This document shows positions 38,248-40,367 of a stretch of 40,367 nucleotides of DNA, in pieces; position 1 is the first letter of the stretch, and each line of letters starts with the position of its first letter. The notes beneath the pieces are model-generated. The model saw only the letters and a list, made by a program, of their open reading frames with translations, had not been told where the DNA came from and ran no database searches. Both the position numbers and the translations under genes were made by a program. This DNA comes from Treponema sp. (GTDB lineage: Bacteria > Spirochaetota > Spirochaetia > Treponematales > Breznakiellaceae). The stretch lies in contig WQUW01000008.1 of the NCBI GenBank assembly GCA_009781915.1, positions 1 through 40,367 on the forward strand, given 5' to 3'.

Positions 38248-39348
38248 GTGGGTTTTGCCTTTGTCAGAACTGTATCCTTCCGCAACCTTGCTGACACGGA
38301 AGTGGACGTAAGGGGGAAGGATGTATTTCTTGCGGGGAAAAACGGTCAAGGCAAGACCAATTTTATAGAATCCCTGTATTTTTGTTCGTATGCGTCCTCT
38401 TTCCGGGGGGTAAAGGACAAAGAGTTAGTCCGAAATGGGGAAAAGGACTGCTCCGTAGCCGTGTCTCTTGATACGTCCCTGTATTCAAAAGTCAGCGTAC
38501 AGATTAAAGACGGAAAAAAAGTAATAACGCTGGATGGTAACCACCTGGAAGACCGGAAAGAACTTCTTTCGGTAGCGCCTGTCATTATATTTTGCCACGA
38601 GGACATGGAATTTGCGGCAGGAACCCCTGAAAGGCGGCGCTGGTTTTTTGATCAAACCCGCAGTATTTGGGATTCCCTTTACTTGGATGACCTGCGAAAA
38701 TACCGCCATGTACTGAAAACCCGTAACAGCCTATTCCGCAAAAACGGCAATACCCGGCCCGGCCCTGAAATTTTTGCCATGCTTGACGCCCTAGACCCGC
38801 AATTAGCCCACTACGGCTTGGAGCTTAAGCGCAAAAGGCAGGAAACCGCAGAAGAATTCTCCCTTATTTTTGAACCCTTGTACCGGGAGATTTCCGGCAT
38901 AGCCGGTATTGGCGTTACGTATATCCCCTCGTGGAAGGGCGATGATGTATCAAGCATTACCGCCCAACTGTGCGGAAGGCGGGAAGCGGACATTTCCTTT
39001 GGGGCATCACTTTCAGGCCCGCACCGGGATCGATATCTGTTTACCAAGGAAGGGGAGGATTTTTCGGCACGGGCATCTACAGGCCAGCGGCGGCTTTTAA
39101 GCCTTTTGCTTCGAGTTGCTCAGGCAAAAGTTTTTTCGGAAAAGACCGGAAAAAGACCCGTTTTGCTTTTGGATGACGTGCTTTTAGAGCTGGACAGGGA
39201 AAAAAGGCGTAATTTTCTTTTGGCTATGCCCGAATACGAACAGGCGTTCTACACGTTTCTTCCCGGAGAATATGACAATTACCGCAAATCTGATACGATT
39301 GTGTATCGCATTGAGTCTGGTCAGGTTAAGCATGAGAAAAGCTGGTGA
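38248..39348 (+). CDS. recF: DNA replication/repair protein RecF
   Basis: VFLAGKNGQGKTNFIESLYFCSYASSFRG (Walker A); ARASTGQRRLLSLLLRVAQAKVF...PVLLLDDVLLELD. Confidence 0.94.
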   Translation: MGFAFVRTVSFRNLADTEVDVRGKDVFLAGKNGQGKTNFIESLYFCSYASSFRGVKDKELVRNGEKDCSVAVSLDTSLYSKVSVQIKDGKKVITLDGNHLEDRKELLSVAPVIIFCHEDMEFAAGTPERRRWFFDQTRSIWDSLYLDDLRKYRHVLKTRNSLFRKNGNTRPGPEIFAMLDALDPQLAHYGLELKRKRQETAEEFSLIFEPLYREISGIAGIGVTYIPSWKGDDVSSITAQLCGRREADISFGASLSGPHRDRYLFTKEGEDFSARASTGQRRLLSLLLRVAQAKVFSEKTGKRPVLLLDDVLLELDREKRRNFLLAMPEYEQAFYTFLPGEYDNYRKSDTIVYRIESGQVKHEKSW

Positions 39349-39685
39349 TATTATTTCCGGAATGTTCAGGGAAAAATTTGGGGACGGCTTTATGGAAACT
39401 GCCCGTTCCGCCTCTGGACTGTTTTCTTCTTGGGCTCAGGTAGTTACGGAGGTTTGGCATCGAGCGGAAAGAACGGCGAAAACCGGGGATGTCCCTGCCG
39501 CCGCAGTTCATTCACGAATCCGGGAGCTGGAACGGGGAGTGCTTTTGGTCGAGGCTGACCATCCCGGCTGGGTTCAGGTACTCCAGACCAGACAGGAAGA
39601 GATACTTTCGGCAGTTCAGCGACGGAATCCGGACATGGACATTCGGGCCATAGCGTTTAGGCTAAGCAGGGAGCCTTTGGATTAA
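39332..39685 (+). CDS. DUF721 / DciA-like protein
   Basis: Short protein downstream of and overlapping recF; MRKAGDIISGMFREKFGDGFMETARSASGLFSSWAQVV...LLVEADHPGWVQVLQTRQEEILSAVQ is typical DUF721. Confidence 0.8.
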   Translation: MRKAGDIISGMFREKFGDGFMETARSASGLFSSWAQVVTEVWHRAERTAKTGDVPAAAVHSRIRELERGVLLVEADHPGWVQVLQTRQEEILSAVQRRNPDMDIRAIAFRLSREPLD

Positions 39686-39786
39686 GGCTACAGTATGTGC
39701 CATAGGAACAAATTTTACCCACTGCCAGCAGAAAGGGGCTTGCCAACCGTCTATAAGTACGTGTAGAATGGCTTAGAGGTAATGTT

Positions 39787-40367
39787 ATGAACTATAACAA
39801 ACGCTTGGTTCCGATTTGCATTATCTACATAGACGGGCGGCGGCTGAACGTTGGCTGCGAGGGGGCGTTCCGCTCCGTGAAGGTTATAGACACCTTGGAC
39901 AACGTAGGCGAATGTACCGTCCGCTTTGACTACGTCGACTTGGGCGCAGAAAACTGGAAAGCGCTAGGAACGGACTGCCTTGAATCTGACATTTCTGTTC
40001 ACATAGGCTACAAAGACGACACACGGGAAATCTTTAGCGGCAGAGTTACCCGCGTTAGCGTTAAGCACCCTGAACGCGGCCCGTCCACATGCAGTGTAAG
40101 AGCGGCCTCTTACCTGTCCCTGCTGGATCACGGTACGCATATCCGGGCGTTCGAGAATATCACCCCGTCCCAGGCGATACGGGACACCCTTGCCCGCTAT
40201 AACCTACAGATGGCGGAGTATGAGTCCTTTGGCCCGGTAATTCCTTACTGGGAGAGCTACGAGAAAACAGACTTGCAGACAGTGCAATACATCGCCAAAC
40301 GCTACGGGCGGGACATTTGCTGTGTGGGGAAGAAGGTATACGTAAAACGGCTTATGACAATGCGGCA
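39787..40367 (+). CDS. Phage late control protein D / VgrG-like baseplate hub (3'-truncated by window edge)
   Basis: ATG 39787, open to the window end: DGRRLNVGCEGAFRSVKVIDTLDNVGECTVRF...IFSGRVTRVSVKHPERG...CSVRAASYLSLLDHGTHIRAFENITPSQAIRDTLARYNLQ...TDLQTVQYIAKRYGRDICCVG. Confidence 0.75.
   Translation, partial: MNYNKRLVPICIIYIDGRRLNVGCEGAFRSVKVIDTLDNVGECTVRFDYVDLGAENWKALGTDCLESDISVHIGYKDDTREIFSGRVTRVSVKHPERGPSTCSVRAASYLSLLDHGTHIRAFENITPSQAIRDTLARYNLQMAEYESFGPVIPYWESYEKTDLQTVQYIAKRYGRDICCVGKKVYVKRLMTMR

Noticed and set aside
1-40367. tRNA or rRNA genes
   Set aside because: No cloverleaf with T-loop GTTCRANNC context or rRNA signature noticed; not exhaustively computed.

Overview
Spirochaete-like (probably Treponema) chromosomal window that contains the replication-initiation cluster (dnaA, dnaN, recF, DUF721/DciA-like; about 35.4-39.7 kb). 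A phage-tail/contractile-injection-type gene is truncated at each edge: a gp19-family tube protein at the left edge and a GpD/VgrG-like hub at the right edge. Core genes include azlCD, a GC-rich fused-E1/E3/E2 2-oxoacid dehydrogenase operon (6.3-11.7 kb), HIT, cls, rubrerythrin and an [FeFe]-hydrogenase. The AT-rich accessory part (about 1.5-5 kb and 11.8-24 kb) holds five related 159-173 bp sequences with RYYYAAC...GTTRRRY-like ends and matching inner arms. I read these as integron attC sites. Four of the five sit directly 3' of and co-oriented with a gene (a tail-tube/hook-like pair, an rmuC pseudogene, a PD-ExK/N6-methylase R-M module, an AvaI/BsoBI-like R-M module). No integrase is visible, so this looks like an attC cluster lacking an integrase. 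Other notable signals: a 22/23-nt inverted repeat around the type IIG-like R-M module; a solo MNT nucleotidyltransferase followed by the 3' remnant of a HEPN-like partner; several interrupted genes; a deletion scar from tandem duplication of a barrel-like/TPR gene unit; a DnaA-box/DnaA-trio/AT-rich unwinding element between dnaA and dnaN; a Cys-rich insertion in E2; and a pair of 92-bp structured repeats. All family calls come from reading motifs by eye; no database search was run.
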